From: JBBDMX01 sp040878035
Lineage (GTDB): Bacteria; Planctomycetota; Phycisphaerae; Phycisphaerales; Phycisphaeraceae
Assembly: GCA_040878035.1 (NCBI GenBank)
Contig: JBBDMX010000101.1
Coordinates: 62,001 to 126,000 of the forward strand
Direction of reading: 5' to 3'
DNA: 64,000 bases
Shown: positions 43,216-50,467 of the stretch, one piece after another
Layout: each line of letters starts with the position of its first letter
How positions within the stretch are numbered: position 1 is the stretch's first letter
Translations under genes and position numbers: made by a program
The notes under the pieces: model-generated
Databases searched by the model: none
What the model was told of the DNA's origin: nothing
The model's input: the letters and a program-made list of their open reading frames with translations, nothing else

Positions 43216-43403
43216 CGCGCCACGGCGAACGAGACTATCCACGTCCGCCAGAAGTTTTCGATCACCGCCCCACCCGGAGACTTGGAAACACCGCAGACCC
43301 CGAACCCCCGAACCCCGGAAACAGGACTTGCGACCCAGAGCCCCGAACCTGTGGGCTGCATCGTATCTGGCTTGCGCCGGGCCTGTCAATGATCAATCGG
43401 CCG
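43181..43403 (-). ncRNA. candidate orphan small RNA, about 225 nt
   Basis: A stretch without coding potential, bounded on the minus strand by a good sigma-70-type promoter (43410-43439) and a strong intrinsic terminator (43172-43215). The transcript would begin near 43403. Internal stems are visible: GGCGGAC...GTTCGCC and a G-rich run of GGGGTTCGG words. I checked by eye for tmRNA, RNase P, SRP RNA and 6S hallmarks and found none that convince. The DNA is flanked by an O-methyltransferase and a NUDIX gene, both on the plus strand, so it is not a leader of either. Confidence 0.55.
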
Positions 43404-43409
43404 GCCGGC

Positions 43410-43439
43410 AATATATTGTTTAAGATGTTATAAAATCAA
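43410..43439 (-). promoter_or_regulatory. sigma-70-like promoter of the candidate sRNA
   Basis: On the minus strand TTGATT (43439-43434), an 18-base AT-rich spacer, then TATATT (43415-43410). Both boxes are one or two bases from consensus, in an otherwise GC-rich genome. Confidence 0.6.
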
Positions 43440-43518
43440 TGGTTAGATATGGTTACGGCCGGCGGATTCGTGGTGGAAATCCGTTAAGTGTTTACCATGA
43501 TGCGGCTTACGGAACAGT

Positions 43519-43541
43519 TTGCATAAATGACGTTTATGCAA
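43519..43541. promoter_or_regulatory. 9-bp inverted repeat upstream of the NUDIX gene
   Basis: TTGCATAAA-TGACG-TTTATGCAA is a perfect inverted repeat, 36 bases before the NUDIX start, in an AT-richer patch. It looks like an operator for a dimeric regulator; an RNA hairpin is the alternative. Confidence 0.45.
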
Positions 43542-43577
43542 GCGGTTGCAAGCGACTAAGCAAATGATAGGTGAGCG

Positions 43578-44051
43578 ATGCAGCCAAAGCGGGTAGACGT
43601 GGCCGTCGGCGTGCTCATCGAGGTGCGGGAGGGACGGCGGTGCGTCCTCGTCGCACGCCGGCACGATGACGCAGTGCTCGGGGGCTACTGGGAACTGCCC
43701 GGCGGCAAGGTCGAGGCCGGTGAAGCGCTGGCCCACTGCGTCCAGCGCGAGTTTGCCGAGGAGCTGGGACTGACCGTCCAAGCCGGCGCGGCCATGCCCA
43801 TCATCGAACACCAGTACGACCACGCCCACGTGCACCTGCATCCCTACCTGTGCACACGCATCGCCGGCGAGCCGCGCAGCCTCCAGGTTGCCGAGCATCG
43901 CTGGGTCGCTATCGACAACTTATCCACCATCTGCTTTCCGCCCGCCAATGCGCCGCTGATGGAGCAGATCAGACGCCTGCTGGCCACGGATATGCCAAGG
44001 CAAGGAGGTAACAGGGATGAACACGGACCAGAAACAAGGCGGGAACAATGA
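43578..44051 (+). CDS. NUDIX hydrolase (MutT-like)
   Basis: A 157-residue pyrophosphohydrolase. The Nudix box GGKVEAGEALAHCVQREFAEELGL (G, E, REFxEE, G positions intact) sits at about residues 41-64, and HQYDHAHVHLHPYLC and the W/F-rich EHRWVAIDNL follow, as in 8-oxo-dGTP-cleaving MutT enzymes. A ribosome-binding site AGGTGA precedes the ATG. The last 17 residues, about GGNRDEHGPETRREQ, are encoded by the word-repeat hairpin at 44008. Confidence 0.9.
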   Translation: MQPKRVDVAVGVLIEVREGRRCVLVARRHDDAVLGGYWELPGGKVEAGEALAHCVQREFAEELGLTVQAGAAMPIIEHQYDHAHVHLHPYLCTRIAGEPRSLQVAEHRWVAIDNLSTICFPPANAPLMEQIRRLLATDMPRQGGNRDEHGPETRREQ

Positions 44052-44172
44052 TGGACATGATGGACAGGATATAGAAAAACAGTCCATGCTCAATCCATCA
44101 TGTTCATCATGTCTATCACTGTTCCTTCTTGATCCGTGTTCATCAGTGTTCATCCGTGTTCATCCGTGTTAC
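44008..44172. repeat. nested word-repeat hairpin, ATGAACACGG outside, ATGGACATG inside
   Basis: Outer arms GTAACAGGGATGAACACGGA (44008-44027) and TCCGTGTTCATCCGTGTTAC (ending 44172); inner arms GATGGACATGATGGACAGGA (from 44049) and TCATGTTCATCATGTCTATC (from 44098). It supplies the 3' ends of two convergent genes (NUDIX and PAP2). Confidence 0.9.
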
Positions 44173-44872
44173 CTCTTCTATGCATGAGCCCCCGGCTGAT
44201 GATCGGTGCCGCCACGAGGTAGCCCACAATCGCCCCCGCCACCACGTCCGTCGGGTAGTGCGCCCCCAGCATCACCCGGCAGAGGCCCACCAACACCACC
44301 AGCGTCACCATCAGGGCCTTGAGCCGCGGGTAGACGTAGGTGAGGAACACGGCCATGACCATGGCCGCCGCGGTGTGGCTCGAGGGCATGGCCCAGAGCC
44401 GCGAAATGTTCGGCGCCCCGATGTGCCAGGCGTGATACTGCGGCAGGTCAGCCGCCGCGTCCGTGGCGACAGCCACCGCATGCGTCATCCAGGGCCAGGT
44501 GAAGCCGTAGGGGTCACCCAGGACCGGCCGCGGCCGGCCGATGCCCATCTTCAGCGCGTTGTACACGATCGCCGCCAGCACCGTCGCCAGCACCAGGTCG
44601 AGCAATCGCCGACGATTCGGCGGGTCCAGCAGCCAGATGACGGTGGACACCAGGATGATGGAGACAATGTCGCCAAACTGCTGGACCGTTTCCATCAGGC
44701 GCTTGATGTCGCCGCCGGTGGGTCTGATCTGTTCGACGGCCTTGCTGATCGCGGCATCAAAGGGCAACAGCACGGCAAATGCAACGGCGGCAATGACGAT
44801 CGGCCAGAGTAAGGGTGGACGACGCTGGGATGCCGCGATTTCGGATTTCGAATTTCGAATTTCGGCTTTCAT
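44150..44872 (-). CDS. PAP2-family membrane phosphatase
   Basis: A 240-residue integral membrane protein with about five helices and the three phosphatase motifs: KMGIGRPRP, MPSSHTAAAMV and CRVMLGAHYPTDV. It dephosphorylates undecaprenyl pyrophosphate, phosphatidate or similar lipids on the outer face. Both ends are repeat-derived: the first dozen codons (MKAEIRNSKSEIAA) are ATTTCG words and the last ones (GNTDEHG) come from the ATGAACACGG arm. A start further inside, around the first helix, has no ATG, so the repeat-encoded start may be real. Confidence 0.88.
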   Translation of the reverse strand: MKAEIRNSKSEIAASQRRPPLLWPIVIAAVAFAVLLPFDAAISKAVEQIRPTGGDIKRLMETVQQFGDIVSIILVSTVIWLLDPPNRRRLLDLVLATVLAAIVYNALKMGIGRPRPVLGDPYGFTWPWMTHAVAVATDAAADLPQYHAWHIGAPNISRLWAMPSSHTAAAMVMAVFLTYVYPRLKALMVTLVVLVGLCRVMLGAHYPTDVVAGAIVGYLVAAPIISRGLMHRRGNTDEHG

Positions 44873-44903
44873 TCGGACTTCGAGCTGCGGGCTTCGAGCT
44901 TAG
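44826..44903. repeat. single arm of ATTTCGG word family plus TTCGAGC words
   Basis: ATTTCGGATTTCGAATTTCG (from 44838) followed by GGACTTCGAGCTGCGGGCTT. The words repeat every 7-8 bases; no matching opposite arm is present. It covers the start of the PAP2 gene and lies 23 bases from the divergent HAL2-like start. Confidence 0.8.
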
Positions 44904-44925
44904 CCGGCGATGATACCATTGACTC

Positions 44926-45957
44926 ATGCCCTACGACCTCGAAAGTCAGACCGCCCTGGCGGCGGTGCGACAGGCCGCCGCCGTCTGCCAGGCCGTGCAG
45001 CAGCGCCTCGTGCGCCCCGAAACCCTCGCAAAGAAAGACAAGAGCCCCGTCACCGTCGCCGACTTCGCCTCCCAGGCGGTGGTCTGTGCCGCGCTTGAGA
45101 AGGCGTTCCCCGACGATCCGGTCGTCGGGGAGGAAGACGCTCACGAGCTGCGGCAATCCGACCAGGCGGCCCTGCGCAACATCGTCGTGGACCACGTGCG
45201 CAACGACTTGGGCGCCCACATCGACGACGACCAGGTGCTGGGGTGGATCGACCGCGGCGGCGCCTCAGGCGGCGCCTCGGCGGAAAGATGCTGGACACTC
45301 GACCCCATCGACGGCACCAAGGGCTTCCTCCGGGGGCGCGGCGACCAATATGCCATCGCCCTGGCGCTGCTCGAGCGCGGCCAGGTAGTGCTGGGCGTGC
45401 TGGGCTGCCCGAACCTGCCGTTCCCCAACGCCAACGGCCAAACCATCGGCACACTGATGATCGCGGTTCGCGGCCAAGGCGTACAAATGCAACCCCTGTT
45501 AGCCCAAGCACCACCCCCGGGGGTGGTGCGGGCGGAACTTCAGGCACACGTGGACCAACTCTCCGATCCCGCCGATCCGGCCGCTCGCTTCTGCGAATCC
45601 GTCGAGTCGGGCCACTCCGACCAATCCGCCTCCGCGACCCTCGCCGCATTACTGGGCATCACGCACGAGCCGTTGCGCATGGACAGCCAGGCCAAGTACG
45701 CCGCGGTGGCGCGGGGCGATGCGTCGATCTACCTGCGTCTGCCGGTGTCAGCCAAGTATCGCGAGAAGATCTGGGACCACGCCGCCGGGGCGATCATCGT
45801 CGCGGAAGCCGGCGGCCGCGTGACCGACGTGCATGGCCAACCGCTGGACTTCTCCATCGGCCGCACACTCGCCAACAACCAGGGCATCATCGCCACCAAC
45901 AGCGCGCTGCACCACCGCGTAGTCGCCGCCGTCGCCGCGGCCGCATTGAAGAAGTAA
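44926..45957 (+). CDS. 3'(2'),5'-bisphosphate nucleotidase-like phosphatase (CysQ/HAL2)
   Basis: A 343-residue lithium-sensitive phosphatase of the inositol monophosphatase superfamily. Metal ligands are in PVVGEEDAHEL, WTLDPIDGTKGFLRG (about 123-137) and IWDHAAGAIIVAEAGGRVTD. The length and the loop after GEED resemble HAL2/SAL1, which convert PAP to AMP and so support sulfate assimilation. An in-frame hairpin module (45498-45534) encodes LLAQAPPPGVVRAEL in a surface loop region. TACCAT lies 6 bases before the ATG. Confidence 0.88.
   Translation: MPYDLESQTALAAVRQAAAVCQAVQQRLVRPETLAKKDKSPVTVADFASQAVVCAALEKAFPDDPVVGEEDAHELRQSDQAALRNIVVDHVRNDLGAHIDDDQVLGWIDRGGASGGASAERCWTLDPIDGTKGFLRGRGDQYAIALALLERGQVVLGVLGCPNLPFPNANGQTIGTLMIAVRGQGVQMQPLLAQAPPPGVVRAELQAHVDQLSDPADPAARFCESVESGHSDQSASATLAALLGITHEPLRMDSQAKYAAVARGDASIYLRLPVSAKYREKIWDHAAGAIIVAEAGGRVTDVHGQPLDFSIGRTLANNQGIIATNSALHHRVVAAVAAAALKK
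45498..45534. repeat. GTTAGCCCAAGCACC hairpin module inside the HAL2-like gene
   Basis: GTTAGCCCAAGCACCACCCC then CGGGGGTGGTGCGGGCG; the stem is GCACCACCCCC/GGGGGTGGTGC, 11 bp perfect. Two more copies of this module occur inside argS (47647) and tolC (63774). Confidence 0.85.
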
Positions 45958-46183
45958 CAGGGATGAACACGGATGAACACGGATGGGAACAAATACAGCA
46001 AGAGGAAACCGGGATGGACATGATGGACATGATGAATCAGAAATCAGGAATCAGAGATTCGAAATGTAAGATTTGAGATTAGAAATTCGAAATTTGAAGT
46101 TTGAGATCAGAAATCATGTCCATCATGTCCATCCCTGTTCCTTCTTTCTATTTATAATCCCTGTTCATCCCTGTTCCTTCCTG
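45954..46183. repeat. triple-nested word-repeat hairpin between HAL2-like gene and argS
   Basis: Outside: GTAACAGGGATGAACACGGA (45954) against AATCCCTGTTCATCCCTGTT (46155). Middle: a perfect 22-bp pair at 46011-46032 and 46114-46135 built of ATGGACATG words. Centre: AATCAGAAATCAGGAATCAG and following AAATTCGAAATTTG words. The HAL2-like stop codon TAA is the first part of the left arm. Confidence 0.92.
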
Positions 46184-46191
46184 TATTTTCC

Positions 46192-48051
46192 ATGAGTGAC
46201 CTCCAGACCACCCTCGCCCACCGCTTCTCCAGCGCCATTACCCAGGCCTTCGGCCCGCAACACGCCGCCACGGACCCGCTGATCCGCCCCTCAGGCAACC
46301 TCAAGTTCGGCGACTACCAGGCCAATGTCGCCATGAGCCTGGGCAAGACGCTGGGCGCCAAGCCGCGCGAGGTGGCCGAGAAGATCAAGGCCGCACTCGA
46401 CCTGGCCGACCTCTGCGACAAGGTGGAAATCGCCGGCCCCGGCTTCATCAACCTTGGCCTGCGGACTGATTTCATTGCCGCGCAACTGCACGCCGTCGCC
46501 GCCGACGAGTTGCTGGGCATCAGCAAAGCCGACCCGCCGCAGAAGGTGGTGATCGACTACTCCGGCCCCAACGTCGCCAAGGAAATGCACGTCGGCCACC
46601 TGCGCTCGACGGTCATCGGCGACAGCCTGGCGCGGGTGCTGGAATACCTGGGCCACGACGTGATCCGCCAGAACCACTTGGGCGACTGGGGCACTCAGTT
46701 CGGCATGTTGATCGAGCACTTGGTCGAGCAACACCAAGCTGCTGACAGCCACCATCTGCTGCACATCGCCGACCTAAACGCGCTCTACAAGGCCGCCAAA
46801 AAGCGCTTCGACGATGACCCGGCCTTCGCCCAGCGCGCCCGCCAGCGTGTCGTCGCGCTCCAAGGCGGCGACCCGCAGACACGCGCGCTCTGGCAGGCGC
46901 TGATCGAGGAATCCAAGCATCACTTCAACGCCATCTATCAGCAGTTGGACGTGCTGCTGACTGACGATCACATTCGTGCCGAGAGCTTCTACAATCCGAC
47001 GCTCGGCACCGTCGTCGAGGAGCTGGTTAACAGTGGCCTGGCGAAGGAAAGCCAGGGCGCCCTGTGCGTCTTTCCGCCCGGCTTCACCGATGCCGACGGC
47101 AAGCCGCGCCCGCTGATCATCCGCAAGTCTGACGGCGGCTACGGCTACGGCACGACCGATCTGGCGGGCGTCCGCTTCCGCGTCTTCGACCTCGACGCCA
47201 ACCGCATCATTTACGTCGTCGACTCCCGGCAAAAGGACCACCTGGCCATGGTGTTCCAGACCGCGCACATGGCGGGCTGGACCCTCGGCCGGCGCGTCGA
47301 GCACGTCGCCTTCGGCACCGTGCTGGGCGAAGACAACCGGCCCTTCAAAACCCGCTCGGGCGAAACCGTCAAGCTCGCCGACCTGCTCAACGAGGCCAAG
47401 GAACGCGCCCTGAAGGTCGTCACCGAGAAGAACCCCGAGCTGGATGCGACCCAGCGCCAGGCGGTGGCGCGGGCCGTGGGCATCGGCGCCATCAAGTACG
47501 CCGACCTGGCCAACGACCGCGTCAAGGACTACGTCTTTTCCTGGGAGCGCATGCTCGCCTTCGACGGCAACACCGCGCCCTACCTCCAGAACGCCTACGT
47601 CCGCATCCGCTCGATCTTCCGCAAGGCGGGAGCGTCTGCGACAGCCGTTAGCCTAAGCACCAGCGGTGCGGGCGAGGAACGAGGAATGAAGAACGAAGAA
47701 CGAAGAACGAAGAACGAGGAACGAGGAACGACCGCATCCGTTCGTTCTTCGTTTCTCGTTTCTCATTCTTCGATTGCCATCGCCGACCCCGCCGAACGCG
47801 CCCTGGCGCTCAAGCTCCTGCAATTCCCCGGCGTCGTCGCCGCCGTCGCCGACGCACTCGAACCGCACCGCCTGTGCAACTATCTCTACGAGCTGGCATC
47901 CCTCTTCCACAGCTTCTACGAGCAATGCCCCGTGCTGGCGGCCCCCGACGCCGCCACCCGCCAAAGCCGCCTGGCGCTGTGCGACCTGACCGCCCGCACC
48001 CTGCGCACCGGCCTGCTGCTATTGGGCATCGACGTCGTCGAGCAGATGTAG
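46192..48051 (+). CDS. argS: arginyl-tRNA synthetase carrying an in-frame repeat insert
   Basis: A 619-residue class I synthetase. An N-terminal Add-1 domain (about 1-110) recognises the tRNA elbow; SGPNVAKEMHVGHLRSTVIGD holds the HIGH motif (about 132-135); FKTRSGETVKLADLL and YVRIRSIFRKA are later conserved blocks; the DALR anticodon-binding domain (PHRLCNYLYELASLFHSFYEQCPV) ends the protein. Between the catalytic core and the DALR domain (residues about 486-527) lies an insert encoded by two repeat modules, SLSTSGAGEERGMKNEERRT and onward to SSFLVSHSS, absent from normal ArgRS. The frame is kept, so the enzyme is probably active. Confidence 0.95.
   Translation: MSDLQTTLAHRFSSAITQAFGPQHAATDPLIRPSGNLKFGDYQANVAMSLGKTLGAKPREVAEKIKAALDLADLCDKVEIAGPGFINLGLRTDFIAAQLHAVAADELLGISKADPPQKVVIDYSGPNVAKEMHVGHLRSTVIGDSLARVLEYLGHDVIRQNHLGDWGTQFGMLIEHLVEQHQAADSHHLLHIADLNALYKAAKKRFDDDPAFAQRARQRVVALQGGDPQTRALWQALIEESKHHFNAIYQQLDVLLTDDHIRAESFYNPTLGTVVEELVNSGLAKESQGALCVFPPGFTDADGKPRPLIIRKSDGGYGYGTTDLAGVRFRVFDLDANRIIYVVDSRQKDHLAMVFQTAHMAGWTLGRRVEHVAFGTVLGEDNRPFKTRSGETVKLADLLNEAKERALKVVTEKNPELDATQRQAVARAVGIGAIKYADLANDRVKDYVFSWERMLAFDGNTAPYLQNAYVRIRSIFRKAGASATAVSLSTSGAGEERGMKNEERRTKNEERGTTASVRSSFLVSHSSIAIADPAERALALKLLQFPGVVAAVADALEPHRLCNYLYELASLFHSFYEQCPVLAAPDAATRQSRLALCDLTARTLRTGLLLLGIDVVEQM
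47647..47772. repeat. in-frame repeat insert in argS (GTTAGCC module plus GAACGAA hairpin)
   Basis: GTTAGCCTAAGCACCAGCGG (47647) is followed by the left arm GAACGAGGAATGAAGAACGA (from 47676) and the right arm TTCGTTCTTCGTTTCTCGTT (from 47741). The insert has no stop codon in the argS frame. Confidence 0.9.
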
Positions 48052-48059
48052 GAAGAACT

Positions 48060-48182
48060 GAACACGAAGGCACGAAGACACGAAGAAAGAGGAAAGAACA
48101 ACGAAGAACGAGGAAAGCAGAGGCCTCCAGCCTCGTTCCTCATTCTTCTGCTTTTCCTTCGTGTCTTCGTGTCTTCGTGTTC
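48060..48182. repeat. word-repeat hairpin, GACACGAA outside, GAACGAGG inside
   Basis: GAACACGAAGGCACGAAGAC (48060) pairs with GTGTCTTCGTGTCTTCGTGT (ending 48181) and the inner GAAGAACGAGG (48104) with CCTCGTTCCTCATTCTTC. It fills the gap between argS and the DUF1802 gene. Confidence 0.9.
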
Positions 48183-48207
48183 ATCCCTTCCGTGATAGAC
48201 TTGCTTC

Positions 48208-48774
48208 ATGCTCGCCATCGCGCTAAAAGAGTGGGCCGTCGTCACCGAGCTTCTGCTGGAGGGCCGCCTGGCGATCCTGCTCCGCAAGGGCGGGATTCAC
48301 GAGTCCTCCGGGCCGGGCATCTTCGACCTCGAATACGAGCGATTCCTCCTCTTCCCGTCCTGGCTGCACCAGAAGCCGGCCATGATCAAGGAAGAGTTCC
48401 GCGACCGCGTGCAGACCTTCGGCAGCGAGCCGACGACACTGACATTCCATGGCCTGGGCGAAGCGGCGAAGATCTGGCAGGTGCCTTCCCGCGCCGCGTT
48501 CGATCAACTCGATGATCTGCACTGCTGGACCAAGGACCAGATCGACATGCGTTTCGGCTATCGGCCGGACAACCCCCTCTACCTGCTGGCGCTGCGCATC
48601 TATCGCCTGCCGGCGCCGCACACGATCGCCAACACGGCGACCTACGGCGGGTGCCGAAGCTGGGTGCCGCTGAGCCGCGACGACGCGGTGGACGACACCG
48701 CCGCAACGCCGGTGCTCGGTAACACACAATTCAACCGCATCATCGACCGCGTCGATGCCGCGATGACCGCGTAA
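48208..48774 (+). CDS. DUF1802 family protein
   Basis: A 188-residue soluble protein. ALKEWAVVTELLLEGRLAILLRKGGIHE is the DUF1802 hallmark, followed by FLLFPSWLHQKPAMIKEEF and RIYRLPAPHTI, YGGCRSWVPL. The family is widespread in cyanobacteria and planctomycetes with no known activity. TAGACT lies 6 bases before the ATG, consistent with a leaderless transcript. Confidence 0.88.
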   Translation: MLAIALKEWAVVTELLLEGRLAILLRKGGIHESSGPGIFDLEYERFLLFPSWLHQKPAMIKEEFRDRVQTFGSEPTTLTFHGLGEAAKIWQVPSRAAFDQLDDLHCWTKDQIDMRFGYRPDNPLYLLALRIYRLPAPHTIANTATYGGCRSWVPLSRDDAVDDTAATPVLGNTQFNRIIDRVDAAMTA

Positions 48775-48780
48775 TGCCTA

Positions 48781-48802
48781 CATGCCCACTGAAGTGAGCA
48801 TG
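48781..48802. repeat. CATGCCCACTGAAGTGAGCATG palindrome at a convergent junction
   Basis: Sits exactly between the stop codons of the DUF1802 gene (48774) and the opposing membrane protein gene (48805), as does the copy after ispF. Confidence 0.78.
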
Positions 48803-48804
48803 CC

Positions 48805-49215
48805 TCAGCCCGTCCCCACCGGCGTGAACGGCGTCTTGTGCGTCATCACAAAAAGGTACCCCAGCGTCACCGCGATCAGACCCATGACGATGGCGGCGCG
48901 GGCCTGCACACGTTGCAGGTGAATCGTCTGGCCGGCCGTCGCATCGCCGCGATAGAGCCACAGCACCAGCACCGCGCTGGCCAGCGCCGCCGGGTCCAGC
49001 AGCAGGAACGACACGCTGATCCAGAAATCCGGCGCCGGCAGCACCCACAACAGCGCCGCCAACACGACCGCCAGCAACCCGGCCCACGCGGCGAACAGCG
49101 CCAGCGGCGGACCCCACCCATACAACGCCTCGCCACGCCACGGCAGGCGCCACATCACCCACAACACCGCCAGCACAATCAACAGCGAAACAAGAACCTG
49201 AAGGGCAAGCTGCAT
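48805..49215 (-). CDS. small four-helix membrane protein
   Basis: A 136-residue membrane protein with four hydrophobic helices (LALQVLVSLLIVLAVLWVMW; LALFAAWAGLLAVVLAALLWV; FLLLDPAALASAVLVLWL; AAIVMGLIAVTLGYLFVM). No family recognised. It starts 8 bases after the queD stop on the same strand and is probably in the same transcript. Confidence 0.65.
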   Translation of the reverse strand: MQLALQVLVSLLIVLAVLWVMWRLPWRGEALYGWGPPLALFAAWAGLLAVVLAALLWVLPAPDFWISVSFLLLDPAALASAVLVLWLYRGDATAGQTIHLQRVQARAAIVMGLIAVTLGYLFVMTHKTPFTPVGTG

Positions 49216-49223
49216 AAGCGGTA

Positions 49224-49586
49224 TCACTCCCCGCGGTACTCGGCCTCGGTCGTACACGTCTCGCGCACGCGCACCGCCTCCAGCAACGGCAGGTTCGGCT
49301 TGATGCGCTCGAACAACCACGTCGCGAGCATCTCGGCCGTCGGATTCTCCAATCCCGCGATGTCATTGAGCAACCGATGATCAAGCTGATCCATCAGCGG
49401 CTGCACCGCCTGCTTGAGCTCGCCAAAATCCTGCAAGTATCCCTTGGCCTGATCCACCTCGCCGCGAATGACCACGTCAAAGTAGAACGAATGCCCATGC
49501 AGCCGCCGGCACTTGTGCGACTCGGGAAACGTCGGCAGCCAGTGCGCCGCCTCAAACCGAAATGTCTTGGTCAATGCGATCTTCAT
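49224..49586 (-). CDS. queD: 6-carboxy-5,6,7,8-tetrahydropterin synthase
   Basis: A 120-residue PTPS-fold enzyme for queuosine/7-deazaguanine biosynthesis. Zinc ligands: FEAAHWLP (His) and RRLHGHSFYFDV (two His). LQDFGELKQAVQPLMDQLDHRLLND carries the catalytic Asp-His region, NPTAEMLATWLFERI follows, and the end VRVRETCTTEAEY contains the catalytic Glu. queE lies upstream on the same strand. Confidence 0.93.
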   Translation of the reverse strand: MKIALTKTFRFEAAHWLPTFPESHKCRRLHGHSFYFDVVIRGEVDQAKGYLQDFGELKQAVQPLMDQLDHRLLNDIAGLENPTAEMLATWLFERIKPNLPLLEAVRVRETCTTEAEYRGE

Positions 49587-49599
49587 TGCCTAGCCACAG

Positions 49600-49703
49600 T
49601 TGAACACAGATGAACACGGATGAATCAAATCCCAAATCTGAAATCTCAAATCCGACGGCTTCGACAGCGCTTCGCTAAATCCGAAAGCCGAAATCCGAAA
49701 TTC
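49600..49703. repeat. unpaired mixed word repeats (ATGAACACGG, AAATCTG, GAAATCCG)
   Basis: TTGAACACAGATGAACACGG (49600) runs into CAAATCCCAAATCTGAAATC and, after a short gap, AAATCCGAAAGCCGAAATCC ending just before the queE stop. Left-arm words without the complementary arm. Confidence 0.75.
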
Positions 49704-49704
49704 C

Positions 49705-50409
49705 TCACACGCCTCGCGTCATCGGGTCCCAGATGAGTTTATGAAGCTGGGTCTGCATCCGCACGGGCGGAAGCCCCCCGGAAGCCCGATCGGCTAGCAC
49801 CCATTCCGCCAACTCGCGCAGCGACAGCCCGGGCGTTCCCTGCAATTCCCGGCCCGCCGGCATTTCGGCCGCGGCGCCGACCAGCACCGCCTTGACCCGC
49901 CCGGCAATGTCGTGCTCCTGCAACACCGCCCGCATCCACTCGTAATCCCGCCGCGAGCAGAGTACAAACTTCACTTCGTCCCGCGCGTTCAATTGTGCGA
50001 TGTTCGACCACAAGTTCCGGGAGGCTTCGCCGCTGTCGGGCGTCTTTAAGTCCATGATACGGATCACGCGCGGGTCGCACGGGCTGATGTCGCAGGCCCC
50101 GCTGGTTTCCAGCAGCACCGTCTTACCCGCCTCGCACAGGCGCGACATCAGTGGATGCACGCCCGGCTGAAGCAACGGCTCGCCGCCGGTGATCTCAACC
50201 AGTTCATACCCGTGCGAAATCCGCTCGACCTCCGCCACGATCTCATCGATCGTCCATCGCCGGCCCTCATGAAACGCATACTCGGTATCGCAGTAGTGAC
50301 ATCGCAAGTGGCAACCGGTCAGCCTTACGAACATGCAAGGCAACCCCGCCCACGTGCTTTCGCCCTGGATCGAGTAGAAGATCTCGTTGACCATCAATGT
50401 CGTCATCAT
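49705..50409 (-). CDS. queE: 7-carboxy-7-deazaguanine synthase
   Basis: A 234-residue radical-SAM enzyme converting carboxytetrahydropterin to CDG, the QueD product in the preQ0 route. FYSIQGESTWAGLPCMFVRL is the N-terminal hallmark, TGCHLRCHYCDTEYAF the CX3CX2C iron-sulfur motif, and VEITGGEPLLQ the SAM-binding GGEP. Start is one of several adjacent GTG/ATG codons. Forms an operon with queD, separated by a 100-base repeat. Confidence 0.93.
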   Translation of the reverse strand: MMTTLMVNEIFYSIQGESTWAGLPCMFVRLTGCHLRCHYCDTEYAFHEGRRWTIDEIVAEVERISHGYELVEITGGEPLLQPGVHPLMSRLCEAGKTVLLETSGACDISPCDPRVIRIMDLKTPDSGEASRNLWSNIAQLNARDEVKFVLCSRRDYEWMRAVLQEHDIAGRVKAVLVGAAAEMPAGRELQGTPGLSLRELAEWVLADRASGGLPPVRMQTQLHKLIWDPMTRGV

Positions 50410-50418
50410 CACGATTCC

Positions 50419-50462
50419 ACGCCGACGCTGAGGCTCTTCCGGGGGGCGAAGCGTCTGGTATC
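50419..50462. repeat. ACGCCGACGCTGAGG...AAGCGTCTGGTAT module
   Basis: ACGCCGACGCTGAGGCTCTT then CCGGGGGGCGAAGCGTCTGG. The same module occurs twice in opposite orientation at 53131-53236 and within recJ at 58354 and 58570. Here it separates folK and queE. Confidence 0.8.
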
Positions 50463-50467
50463 TCCGC

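Noticed and set aside
43181..43403. tmRNA, RNase P, SRP RNA or 6S RNA
   Set aside because: None of the hallmark sequences (tRNA-like ends, GAGGAAAGUCC, GGAAGGAAGCAGCC, a central bubble with long flanking stems) could be found by eye; left as an unclassified candidate.
45954..46183. Regularly spaced short repeats that could be read as a CRISPR array
   Set aside because: The words are 7-12 bases, degenerate and contiguous, without unique spacers, and the second half is the reverse complement of the first. No cas genes are present.
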